This document shows positions 11,621 through 23,372 of a stretch of DNA of 64,000 nucleotides, one piece after another. Origin of the DNA: Lycocorax pyrrhopterus obiensis (lineage: Eukaryota; Chordata; Aves; Passeriformes; Paradisaeidae). The stretch lies in NCBI GenBank assembly GCA_014706295.1, contig JACSVZ010000002.1:107318547-107382546 (forward strand). Direction: 5' to 3'. The notes under the pieces were generated by a model. It was not told where the DNA came from. It saw only the letters and a list, made by a program, of their open reading frames with translations, and searched no databases. The translations under genes and the position numbers were made by a program. The first letter of the stretch is position 1; each line of letters begins with the position of its first letter.

Positions 11621-14207
11621 TTGATGAAGGAATATAGTACTGTCCACAGGTAAATAATAAAACCCAGCAAGAATAGAAGCCCCAGATGCTCCCTCTCTAA
11701 TTTCATTCATATTTTTTTAATCATCAGAATAAAAGATAGAAACATTTCTTTAACTACTAATGATACGACACATTTATTCAAATATATTCTCCTCAAATAT
11801 ATCTCATTCCAGACCTTTAGAAATCTTTTTACTAGCTAACAGAGGTGACTCTTTGGGCTTTTATGTCTTGGATCATCTGGCTAATTATTGCAGTCACAAT
11901 TTCTGTGATGTCTGAGCTGAACTGAATCCACTAACTCTTCTTGAATATGCTTATGAAAAAGTAGATAAGAGAAAAGTAAAGAGATGGAGGAATGTTCACA
12001 AAATCCGCCATAATTCCCTATTTCTACATCAAAACTGAAAAATCAGTGAGAGTAACTACAGATGTTCTAAGTGGAATATACTCCTCTATGACTTCAGAAG
12101 GACTTTCTAAAACTCAGGTACAATCCTGGCACTCTTTCTTAAAAGGGGAAAAGGAGTGTTTGGCCAAAGGGCCTTTATTTGTGATGCCAAACGGAACACT
12201 CAGAGTCATGAAATTTTCAGACATAACAAAATTGAAATAGAAACTGTTTTAATCGCAAAGGCTACAGTATACAGTGTTTTTCCCTGATTCCTCTGCCTGA
12301 AGCTTAATGGGGTGCCAAGAGACTTCCCAGTTTTCATTTGAAATATGCACAACTTTCTGGTCTCCAGAGCTAAGAAAACAGTTCCTGAAAACAAATGAGG
12401 CAGGCAGTTTACAGAGGGAGAGATGGAAAAGAATGGATCAGCCACTCACCTTTATTTAACCTAATGATTTTTAGGTGAATGTTAAAACTTCTTTTGGGCT
12501 GACTCATGAATTTTGAAAGCTTGAAGTTAGCACTACTGACACTGACACAAGTGTATATCACTGACTTTCCTGAGACAAATGGAAAGGGAAATGGAAAGCT
12601 ACCATTTTAAGCCTCCTGCAGTTTCAGTTAGGCATCCCTGGTAGAGTAATTCCTCCATATTTGTTTTTGTAATATCTAAACCTTTTTTAAAGTGTATTTT
12701 CAAGTAATCTAATCATAAGGTTGTTATTTGCACACAGCAGCTCTTGAAACCTTTACATGTAGTTAATAAGGTGTCCTGGAAACTTGCTGTTTTTACACTT
12801 ACTCTGTGTCAAGTGGTGTTGGAGCTACATGCCTCAGGGTGCAACTTCTGAGACTTTTGCAGTTCTGCCTGGCTCATGTACATTTTGCACCTTTCACACG
12901 TTCTGAGGCAATAATACCATAAATGTCATAAAGACACTGCAGTAGATTTCAAACTCAGCCCTTGCATTCTTCGTTTTAAACTCTTTAGGAGCTTTTAAAG
13001 TACTATGCAACAAATGCATACATAAGCAAGATATAACTACAAAATGTGCTTAGATTTATTGTAACCAATGTCTAACCCTTTCCATCATTCAGGATAACCT
13101 GCCACCATTCCTATGAAATTCTTTCTCTTCCCACTATTAGGAAAAGTAATCAGTTTTTCTGCTGGAAGAACTATTCCATGTTGAAATTTACTGGATGTGA
13201 AATTTACAAAAGGTTTCACTACAAAATATTAATATCATGAGTAAGGTCTATTAATACAGAGGAGTGGAACATAAAAAAAAGAATAATCCCACCTTCATAC
13301 GTTACCCATTTTTTCAGCATAGTCAGGAGCAAATAATCTATCAAGAACATACAGAGATACTAAATATAGAGTAAACCTCCTTCTGAGGTTCTAGTATTGA
13401 GCAGCTTAAGGAGTTTTCAGTATTAAAAAACTATGAATCATTCTGCTAAGAAATTATTCATTTTTCACTATTTCATATTCATTATGGGCCTTTTTATAAA
13501 TGCAGACAGCACTCAAAAATCCCAGAGGTAAGCCAAACAAACCTACTGACCATCCTAATTAGGTCTTTACAAAACTGGATTCCATTGCCTTGATTTTCTT
13601 CATTTACTGGTTATGAAGTTATGGTGCTTATTTTTTAAGGACTGCTTTGAGAATTGCATTTAAGTATATTGCTTTTACAGAAAGTTTCTCATTGTCTTCT
13701 TGTTTCTGGTAGTGGTTTTGATTTGCCTGATCATGTCCTGCATTTGAAGACGGTAGACTATTAGTCATGAGAGACAAGCAATACAGTAAATTTGTTCTGT
13801 GCTATTTGATTTGGAATCTAGAGTGTGACGATCCTGTTAAGCACATGGTTAGTCAAAGGCGGCACTTTTAATAAGATTATAAGGCTAAACTCTTCTTGGT
13901 CATGAGAGGAATAGAAACACTGCACTTGCTTGTTCTCACAGGTTAGACCTTTGTATTAGATTAATTCCTGACAGAAGGTGAGCAAATTTAGAAGTTTTAA
14001 CTTGGAAGTTAGCTCTTAAATGATATATGTTTTCCATAGGTTTTAAAACCTCAGGCTAAGTTGTAATGCTGTCTGACAGAAGACCAGGACAACACCCTTT
14101 CTCCTGGTTGCTAGGCAATATCTGCATCAGTATATACTTACCATGGGGTCAGCGTTTTTAAAGCTTTAAAATCATGAGGATGGAGGAGTTTTGGTGTTGG
14201 GTTTTTC

Positions 14208-14297
14208 TGTTGTTTTTGGTTTTGGTTTTTTGTTGTTGTTGTTGTGGTGGTGGTGGTGGTAGTGGTTTTTTGTTTGTTTGTTTGTTTGTTTTTTTGT
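14208..14297. repeat. GT-rich low-complexity tract: GTT, GTG and TGTT microsatellites
   Basis: Ninety bases contain only G and T except one A at 14261. Inside are a GTT run (about 14230-14243), a GTG run (about 14245-14260) and a TGTT run (about 14270-14290). The GTG part supplies at least four GG doublets separated by single T, so a two-tier G-quadruplex is possible on this strand. A second G/T-rich patch follows at 14940-14990. Confidence 0.9.
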
Positions 14298-17200
14298 ATC
14301 CATCTCTGACACTTCTCCTTTAGTCCTGGCAGACTGATATCTTACCTGGCTAACTGATAGCTCTCTCTCCTCCCACAGGCATGCTCATGTCTCAAGAAGA
14401 GAAGAAAAAGAGTCATGTATTAATCTGCCATTATAAACCAAATGGCTGACTGAGCAAGGGCAGACCTGAATTTTCCAGTGAAACCCTGCACAAACCTCAT
14501 CTCTGATGCCCTAAGTCACCAGAACGACACAGGCACGACTTGATTATAGAATTATTGGTCTACCTGCTCTGGTGCTGAGCGGGGGAACTAGAGCCTGAAG
14601 CCAAGACATTATTATGGCCATTTGACTCGTGTTTTCCTCTGCTTCCTGGCCTCACAATGAGTGTGGCAATGATGCTCCATGCCATAAGAAGGAACTGCAG
14701 ATGAAGCTGCTCTGAGACACCTTTAGTTGATACTCTGGCTAACCTGCAAAGTAAGAATTACAAAGGTTGCTCTTGGTTACATTTGTGACCCCACTTCTGT
14801 ATTGTCCGTGTGCTTAGAAACATCTCTGACTACAAACATGGTATTCAAGAGAAAGCAAGACTCCAGAACGAACTTGTTAATAGATTGTCATATTTGCAAA
14901 AGAAAACATTTTTTTTTTGCTGTGTAGTGTGCAAATTATTTATTTGTGGTGGGTTGTTGTTGTTGTTATGGTGGTGTTTTTTGGTTTTTTCAGCATACAA
15001 AATTTTGAACATGACTCAAACTTCATTTTTCATTTTCTCATTTTTATTGTAATGATGAATTTTATGGGAAAGCCACAAAGCAAAGCAAAAGGAAACAAAC
15101 ACTAGATGAGGTGCTGTTATTCATGGAGTTTCATCTCTGGCCAGATGAGATTGATGGACCTGCCTGTGGCTCGTGTATTACTTTCCCTAGCTAACCAGAA
15201 ATGAAACGTCATGTGTCTCAACTTATACTTTATTGCTTTTAATTTGTCAGCTATCTTTGGATAGGACAGAGAATCAATGTCATTCTATCAGACTCTACCT
15301 TTTATTTTATGACTGTGAACCCTGACTAGTCTAGTCTTTGATGAAACATTTCACATTAAATACTTAGTCAACACATGAGAACAGGTCTTCTGGGCCTAAA
15401 GAACAAATGACACACAAAGAGTAATTAAAAACTATAGGTAGATCTTAAATCATTACTGAGACAGAAATACTGCTATGCTAGAATTTTAAATAGTAAAGAA
15501 AAACTCTAAATACTAATATAACAAATCATCTTTCTTGAAAATCCATAAATAACAGTGGGCTAGTGAACTTCAGCAAATTTATATTCTTAAATCCCATGGC
15601 TTTCTGCTAGTTTTGCCTGAAAAGATTCAATGGTCCTTCCAAGACAATAAGTCAACAACTGCCACCAAATCTCTGCTTTGTGTCTAGGGCTGGGCTGAAA
15701 AAGAAAGGTGTCTTCTGTGAATATAATATGGTGAGAACAGCTGAAGAGAAGAACTAGGACAGTAGAAATGAAGTGAGGAAGAATATGAATAGGACCTTAA
15801 AGGAACTTGCAAAAGAGGATTCTTTTTTTTTAGCTCCTTGTGAGAAGCAGCAATGCCAAAGGGAAGAACAATTAAATGAAGGCTAGTGCTGAGTGCCAAA
15901 GAAGTAATTTCTAAGGGCTTTTCTTTTTTTCATTGAGCATAAGAGAAAGATTTAAATGATACAACCCTTGGGCTCATGAGCTTGGCAAACCCTGTTAATT
16001 TTTCTGTAAAGACAGTCTTACTTTGCCAAATAGATTTCACCAAGTTTTCACAGCTCTTTCTAGAGCACTCTAGACAACAAGAAACCATAAATTAAACCAA
16101 AATAATAAAGATATAAATAGTAAATTTAAGCAAAGCAGGAGTGATAAGAATCACAAATAAAACTCAAACTGAAGGCTTGTTGATGGAGGAATTCTTATGC
16201 AAATAGGTAATGGGGTTTCTGTGTTCCTGTTTGCATCATTAATTTGTAATAAAACACGAATTAGGAACAGTTTTCTAATAGTGCCTTCCCCTCTGTTTTG
16301 CAATATGAGACTTAGAGAATGTAATCTGTCAAATGCTTTCCTTTTAAAGATCTGCTGCTTCTGGCTTGCATTTGAAGTGAGAGTTATTTGTGAAGAACTG
16401 CTGTGCAGTCTAGATGCAAACTGTTATTTTTGTGTACAATGTTTTTTCCCCCTGCTGTCCTATTCCATTTAACAAGGCAGTGCCTTGTCTTTTAGATTTA
16501 CAGAATAAAGGTGTGATGAGAACAGACAAGTTGAACGTACCAGAAGACTCCATAGGTGAAGGAGCAGAGGTCAGTAGTACCAAAAATGAGACTTTACTAC
16601 TCTGACAACCCAAAAAGAGGTTTGCAGTTGTTTTGCTGTTGATGTGTAGGCAGTAGACCGGAGAAGGGAACTCCATGTGCATTATCCAAAGGAAGGACAC
16701 AAACCCAATGGCTGAGACTTTCTGTCGTTGTGCAGTGACTGAACTCCTAAACTGAGGAGGTCAGCAAGAGCCTCTTGGCCTATTTTTTTTCCATTCCCCA
16801 GTCAAACCACACTATGAGTTCTCTGATAAGCTCAGTAAAAGTGGCATTCACATTGTTCAAGGTGAAACTACCAACGTCATCATTATTTTGTCTTTTCTGC
16901 CTTCCTTGTTATGTTACTACATCATTAATCCTCTCCCCAAAGCTTTCAAAAGCAGACTGGAGCATGTCGCATCAGGCATTCTATGGTGCATGGCGTGTCT
17001 AAGCAGCATTCACCTTTCTGTGCTTCATTGTGACTAGCATTTTATCTCAAGATTCCTATTGTAAGCATCCTTTCTGGCCCTCCAAAAGTAATCAGAAAGA
17101 TTTGTCCACTCCCATTAGACCTGCATGGAAGGAAATAACAGCATTAGAGGTCAATTATGGGGGGAAAGAGGAATGGAATCAAAAAGTGCTGGTTTCATTA

Positions 17201-18025
17201 GTGTCTTCTTGTAAAAAGAGAAAGGCTACTCTCTAAAATTGTTAATACAGAAATAGACAAGGAATGATGCCATACATCAAATGGTATTGCTTACAACCAT
17301 GTAGGAACAATGCTCCTAATAAAATAAACCCGAATAAAACCCTTTTATAGGTTATTCAGTTAAAAAGGCCAGATTCACTGAAGCTTAAGAAAGAAGACAG
17401 AGCAAAAGGCTCTTTTGTAAGAAAAGGAGACTGAGAATGATGCCTTACTTGTCTTCGCAAGACAGCAGAGCACTGATTTGATATGGAAAGTGTTTCATCT
17501 GGAACAGAAGTTTTTCGGAAAAGCAAAGGCTTTCAATTGTACTCTAAAGTCTATATAGTGAAGAGCAGGAAAGTTTAAGAGACTGTGTCCACAGTAAAAA
17601 GTAACTTATAGAAAGAAAAATTATGACAGGGATTTAAAGAGGTTTTTAAAAAATAAATTGTTCTCTATTCAGGCTACTCTTCTCAAAACTGAAGGCTCAT
17701 AATTCTTTTTTTCCTTCATATTAATTACCATCCAGATTAATTTAAATTGTGCTGCTTAGCTATTAGCACCAACATGATGGACTCTTATGGTCTGCAAAGC
17801 CACCGGTGGAGCTCTCTCTGCTGCTGCCTCAGCTTTTCCCTGTGCAACGCTATCAGTTCTTGAGAGCTGCAATTATTTGCACCCATCTGCACTTGAAATT
17901 CATCTTGATCTCTGCTCTGGGTGGCTTTCAAAGAGTTAAATTTTCTGAAGAAAAACATTGAGATTATTAAAACACTTTCTTATAGAAATTATTCAAAAAA
18001 ACCAAGATCTATTGTAAAATATAAG

Positions 18026-18041
18026 GATTAATTTATTAATC
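18026..18041. promoter_or_regulatory. Candidate P2-type paired homeodomain palindrome
   Basis: GATTAATTTATTAATC contains TAAT and ATTA separated by two bases, the P2 spacing bound by paired-class homeodomain dimers. The 7-base arms are exact reverse complements. The left arm extends to GGATTA, the core preferred by Otx/Pitx-type (Lys50) homeodomains. The surrounding 500 bases hold further TAAT cores (for example ATTAATTACC near 17720). AT-rich DNA yields such sites by chance, so function is only a possibility. Confidence 0.22.
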
Positions 18042-19427
18042 AGAGCTTTCTGAACTCTCACATTAAGCAGCTTTGTTATGCTAATTCCCTTATAAATGAA
18101 TAATGGACTTATTCTCCCATTATTGCCTATCATTTTAAAAGACCCATTTAGAAAATGAAGATGTCCTTTTCACTTGAAAATTATTATGTATTTTATAGCA
18201 CAAGTTTTTTAAATTGAATATTTGCTCCCTATACCCTTCTGCTCTCCCCTGCCCTGCTTGTACTCATCAGTCAATGTTCAAATCAAACACAGCCATAACT
18301 ACTTGTCACAGAGATACATAGTGTGTGGAAAGAAAGCAGAATGGAGACAATGGGCTTTGAAAACAGAGGCCCAAATCTACGAAGCTATTTACTTCTGACA
18401 TATCTGTAGGTGTTGCCTTAGTTTCTAGACATTTTAAATAAAATTCTGTAGTGAATAATGACATAAAAGAAGAAAGCCAAGATGGTGCAGCTGTAGAAAG
18501 CCAATAAGTTAAGTCACAACATAGTATTGTGTTGAAAAGAAAAAATATCTTTACTAGAAGAGCTTCATTTTGCTGCAGACTTTCCACGTCTTGGAGAATT
18601 CATCTGCTCTTGATTGCGTATGTGTGTGTTGTCAGTCAGGTTCAAACCTATCCAGCAACTAAATTTACATTGTCAGGTCTCTCACAATGGAGTTCTAGTG
18701 CTTTCTGGGGAGTGGTCCAGGCTAGATTGCTGCCTTGATATGTGTTTTGCCTTGCGCACTATGCAGGGATTGGAGGGTGAGGAGGGAGGGGGAACAGGGT
18801 GAAGGCGGTTTAACATACTGCAAACAGCTGGCAAGTAGACACACTGATATTATTGTGTCCTAAGCATACAAGACATATTCCTTTTGGGACAATCTGCACT
18901 CTTGGCTAAGGAACACAAAGTCCCTTTGTCCCAGGTCATGGCTAATATGACTTCTGGAGGAAGAAGCCTTGGCACTTGCCATTTGCTACATCCCAGAACA
19001 GCCCAGGCCATTCATCTTTTCCTTCCACTCTTATAGACAAATGACAATTTTAGGCCAAAATGGCCTAAGCTCCTAAAGGTTCTATGGCACCACCTGTGAC
19101 AAGGGCAGAACGGATTTGTGTGCTGGCTAAACTGAGGCTGAGTGCAGGTTGCCTGTAATTCAAGTACCAGTAATGACATCTCCTCTGGAATTTGCAGCTC
19201 AGGAAAGTATTACCAGTTATATGTGGCCAAACAAACACGTGGCCACAAAGCACCGTGGATGAAATCAGATTTGACTTCCTTAGGCCAATTTTGGAAGACA
19301 AAGAGGTCTGTCAGAATGGATATTTAATTGTGCATTCCTTATCTGCAAAACAGAAATAAAATTTGTTTTTTTCCCACCATTCGCAGGCAGGGCTGTACAC
19401 TCTTAGGAAGCAGAGGTACTTCTTTTG

Positions 19428-20640
19428 ATCATGGAATTAGAGAATCACTTGGGTTGGAAACGACCTTGAAGATCATGTTGTTCTAATCCCCCTGCCATGG
19501 GCAGGGGCACCTTCCACTTGACCAGGTTTCTCAGAGGCCCATCCAACCTGGTCTTGAACAATTCTTCTGGACAACCTGTTCCGGTGCTTTACCACCCTCA
19601 CAATTAATAATTTCTTTCTGACACCCATTCTAAACCTAATTTCTTTCAGTTTGTAGCCATTCCCCCTTGTCCTGACACTAAATGCTCTCGTAAATAGCTT
19701 CTGTCCATCTTCCTTGTAGGCTCTCTTCAGGTACTGGAAGGTTGCAATTTGGTCACCCCAAAGTCTTCTCTTCCCTAAGGTGAACCATCCAAATTCTCTC
19801 AGGCTTTCCTTATAGAAGAGGTACACCATGCCTCTAATCATCTTGGTGGCTTTCCTGTGGACTCACTCCAACAGGTCGATGTCATTCTTGTGCTGAGGAC
19901 CCCAGAGCTGGAAGCAGCACTGCAGGGGGTTTCTCACCAGAGAGGAGTAAAAGGGGCAGAATCCTCACCCTGCCCACATTGGCTTTGATGCAGCCCGGGA
20001 CGCATTTGGCTTTCTGGGCTGTGGGAGCACATTGCTGGGTCATGTCCAGCCTCTCATCTGCCAGCACCCCCAAGTCCTTTACAGCTGGGCTGCTCTCGAG
20101 CTGTTCATCCCCCAGCCTATGCTGATACTGGGCATTCCCCAGCTGAGGTGCCGGACCTTACACTGTCTTATTAAACCTCATGAGATTCCCCTGCGCCCAC
20201 TTCTGGAGCTTGTCCAGGTCCCTCTGGATGGCAACCCATCCTTCAGATGTGTCAACAGGACCACTCAGCTTGGTGTCATCTGCAAAACTGCTGAAGATGA
20301 CCCCTTCATCTATGTCATTAATGAAGATGTTAAATAATACTGGTTGCTATATGGACCTCTGAGGGACACCACTTACGACTGATGTCCATCAGGACTCTGA
20401 GCCATTAACCACTCCACTCTGGATGTGACTGTTCAACAAGTTCCTTATCGATCTAACAGTCCACCCATCAAATTCATTTCTCTGCAGTTTAGAGAGAAGG
20501 ATGTTTGTGGGGGACTGTGTCAAAGGTTGTACAGAAATCCAGATAAATGTCATTTGCAGCTTTTTCCTTATCCTCTGACATAGTCACTCCGCCATAGAAG
20601 GCCGCTGGGTTGGTCAGGCAGGACTTGCCCTTGATGATTA
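19428..20640 (-). mobile_element. CR1 LINE, 5'-truncated, about 1.2 kb
   Basis: This is the longest CR1 in the window. On the plus strand it starts with the reverse complement of the CR1 tail (TCATGGAATTAGAGAATCAC) and runs through the 3' end and the C-terminal half of the second open reading frame into the reverse-transcriptase core. Minus-strand coding blocks include LGKRRLWGDQIATFQYLKRA (within 19473-19841), MGVLADERLDMTQQCAPTAQ (start of 19882-20073) and SSFADDT at about 20273-20296. The upper boundary near 20640 is approximate. Truncation at the 5' end is normal for CR1, which primes at its 3' end and often stops early. Confidence 0.93.
19473..20640 (-). pseudogene. CR1 reverse-transcriptase pseudogene, C-terminal half
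   Basis: The catalytic FADD codons are still intact (20275-20286 on the plus strand), and motifs follow in the proper order to the C-terminus. An in-frame TGA (minus strand, 19863-19865) interrupts the frame just before the conserved RKATKMIRG block, and at least one more frame change separates the 19882-20073 frame from the C-terminal frame. The N-terminal endonuclease domain is missing. It is a dead copy, useful mainly as a reference for how much is missing from the CR1 at 63250. Confidence 0.85.
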
Positions 20641-22748
20641 GGAGGCTTGGTCTCTACTACAAGGTCTCTTCAAACCAACACAGGTGTTCTGAACTTCTGC
20701 ACCTGTGAACTCTTAGAATTGCAAAGTCAGCCAACTTTGGTTTGTTTGGGGCAGAAATATGAACAGTTCATTCTCTGTTGGATGTTGCTAAAGCAAGAGA
20801 AAACACAAAGCAAGTAGGGATAGCTCAGATGAGAGTACTCACTGGACCTTGTTTTGTCTAATGGGCTGTGATCCATAATGTTGTGCAGTTCAGTGGTTAA
20901 GTCTTGGAGAGAATTAGAGTGGGAAGAACACAACTGACTTCCAGACTCTGGTGGTGATTAGGCACAGTTATCTGTGCCTAAGAGAAATTTTCACATTTTC
21001 ACCTACCAGCTGGATAATGACTGAGTTCATAGGCATTCGAGAGGAGTTTTATTTTTTAGCTTAGTCATCTGGGTGAACACAAAAACAAAACCATTTTTTT
21101 CTCTTTTAAGCCCAAAGGGAAGCTCTCATACAAATGTAATTCAAAATGACAGGGTCTGCCTGATGTCAAGAAAGGATAAGTCTTTGTAAAATACATATAG
21201 CTCCTTACTTGAGTGTGGGAGAGCCTAACAGACTCTCTGAGAAAAGTTCTCTTTGTTTCTATTGGATGTCAAATGAAGATGGGATTCAGAAGACCAAACA
21301 TATGTACAATAGATTCCTCATAAAACATACATAGAAAAAAATAAATACCTCCAGAAAGTTGGAAGAGAGTTCAGAGAACAACATTACAACCTGAAGTAGA
21401 TGGCATGACCATTTTCCTTCATGTTCATTGATGCTAATAGTCACTCAGAACTCCTCTGCCAGAACCCACAAAACGTACGTAATTGAATTCTCTTCAGGTG
21501 GGGAAAAGAGGGAAAAATGTCCTTCAAAATAATCCTGCAGCTGCCTTTTAGGCTGTTCCATTTTACAGCTAATCCTTCAGCTGTCAATTTTCTTCCCTCT
21601 TGCCCAGAAATACTTGCATACACTTTTTCCCTTGACCCTGTGGGCACCCATTTTCGGCAGATTTGTCCACACTGTTCCTACAATGGTCCAAGGCTGGAAA
21701 TTTGCTTGCAATCAGCTCTGCTGTCTGCTGAGAAGGCTGTGGGAGAGCCACCACCAGCAATTTGACCGCTTGTGAAACCTTCATAGAATGGAACAGTGGA
21801 ACAAGTTGGGCCACACTAAAAGTGGAAAAAAATTCTATTAAAATTATTTGAAATTAGGGAAATTGACTCTGTATTTTGAACTCACGGGGCTTTCTGAATG
21901 CTGGACCTCATCTGCTTGGGGACTTGTAACAGGAAGAGAGCCAAGAATTTGATTCTTATCAATGAGTTATGAAACCCACATATTTTGCAGGCAATTATCT
22001 GAAAATAATCCTAGGCTTCTGATATTCTTGTACCCTTTCCTAATGATCATTTTTATTTTAGCATTGCTGGTGTCTGCTTTCCTCCATGAAAGTTAAAAGG
22101 ATTCATGTGTTTTCCTGCTTGCTGTGCTTCTGAATTTAAAATAAATAAATAAATAAAATTTATTTTTGATAAGCAGGTGTTCTTGTTTATAAATATCAAA
22201 TAAAGTACCTTTTTATTAATATTTTTGTAAAGGCTAAAAGAAAAAAAATTAAAAAGAACATAGCAAGAAAATGCTGTGGTCTTGGTGGGTTTGTAAATGG
22301 GGGACTTGAATTCGTGAATTTTGTGAGTTCTGTAGGACAATAGAGAGATTATTTTCAAAACCCCTATATGGTTGCTGTGTCTTTTAAGCCACTACATGTG
22401 CCCCTAAAGGCACAAATAATACATAATGATCACCTGCAGAGCTGATGTTGTGCTTTAAATTACTGAGGACTTTAAAGGGTTTGAGGGATGCACTTGATCC
22501 CTGTAATCAAACCAGCAGGAGATGGTAGAGTCTCCAAAGGAGGCAAAGGCCTGAGTCATAGCTGGGCCCAGAACTCCTCCAAGAAACCCAGTGGAACAGG
22601 GTGACCCAGTGAGCACTGATGCATATGAGCTTGGACACAGATCATACAATTAACACATGAATAGTGGGTGTTTTTTCCAAGATTTGTTTGCCAAGGAACA
22701 AAGAAAGTTGTCAGCACAAGGAGTCCCATGCATACCTGTCCCATTGCA
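20641..22748. other. Unique non-coding DNA
   Basis: No gene or interspersed repeat is recognised. A short AAAT run at 22141-22157 is followed directly by its near complement and could form a weak AT hairpin. Open frames at 21441-21814 on both strands, and 22053-22358 and 22455-22753 on the minus strand, show no known domain. Confidence 0.5.
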
Positions 22749-23372
22749 TGCAACTTGACGGGTCAGCCCCTTAACCCCATAAACGTAACAGCTTAAGTGA
22801 GCTTTTCTTAGAATCTCCTGGCTAGACAATATGGCTGCATGGCAATGATCTCCTGTTGAGCTGGGATGCCTCTCAAGTTTGCTCCTTGTGGCAGATGTAT
22901 CTTTCTACTAGTGTCAGATCTTTGAGTGAGTCCAATTTGAGTTCTCTCTAAATTGCAACTGGACTGCATGCCAGATGCTCTCACCTTGAGCTGGGATGCC
23001 TATCAATGTTTGAGATTATCCGACACTGAGATCTATCCTCACCCAAGGTAGAGAGACCTTCAATAACAACAGTCGCTGACAGCATGATAAATCAATGGTA
23101 ATGAAATCCATGTAGTTAACCCCTTTAGACATAAACCATCAACCAAGTCAGAGCCTAAGATTGTGCCTAGACACACCTAGGCTCCATGAGAAGTCTAAAA
23201 AGCAAGGAAGTCCACTTTAAACCTCATGAGTCAATGGAAGCGTCTCCCTTATCCTTTAGAATCTTCAGTCTCTTTGTAAATAACTTTAAATACATTCTAA
23301 TTTGATTTTTCTTTGTATGTTTCATCCGTGTAACAAGTAATAGAGTGAATCTTGCTATCAAAGTTTGTTACA
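22749..23372 (+). mobile_element. Solo LTR of an avian endogenous retrovirus, family B
   Basis: A 624-base element begins TGCAACTTGACGGGTCAGCC and ends GTTTGTTACA. The text between, including CTCCTGGCTAGACAATAT, GAGCTGGGATGCC (twice, at 22859 and 22992) and the GTGTAACAAGTAATAGAGTG tail, matches an LTR type I know from songbird genomes. Flanks TTGCA (22744-22748) and GTGCA (23373-23377) agree at four of five bases. No primer binding site, polypurine tract or retroviral coding sequence adjoins it, so it is solo. An alternative start at TGTCCC (22737) is possible but gives no duplication. The library name and retroviral class are not claimed. Confidence 0.72.

Larger units (their letters stand above)
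11621..19427. other. Unique non-coding DNA with two GT-rich patches
   Basis: No exon or interspersed repeat is recognised. It contains the GT-rich low-complexity tract at 14208-14297, a smaller one at 14940-14990, and an AT-rich stretch at about 17690-18200 with many homeodomain-type TAAT cores, including a 16-base inverted repeat at 18026-18041. Open frames (12206-12445, 16197-16472, 16410-16700, 18306-18587 and others) have no recognisable domain. Confidence 0.5.

Noticed and set aside
20032..20362. Overlapping plus-strand frames of 101 and 60 codons
   Set aside because: They are antisense shadows of the CR1 reverse-transcriptase region.
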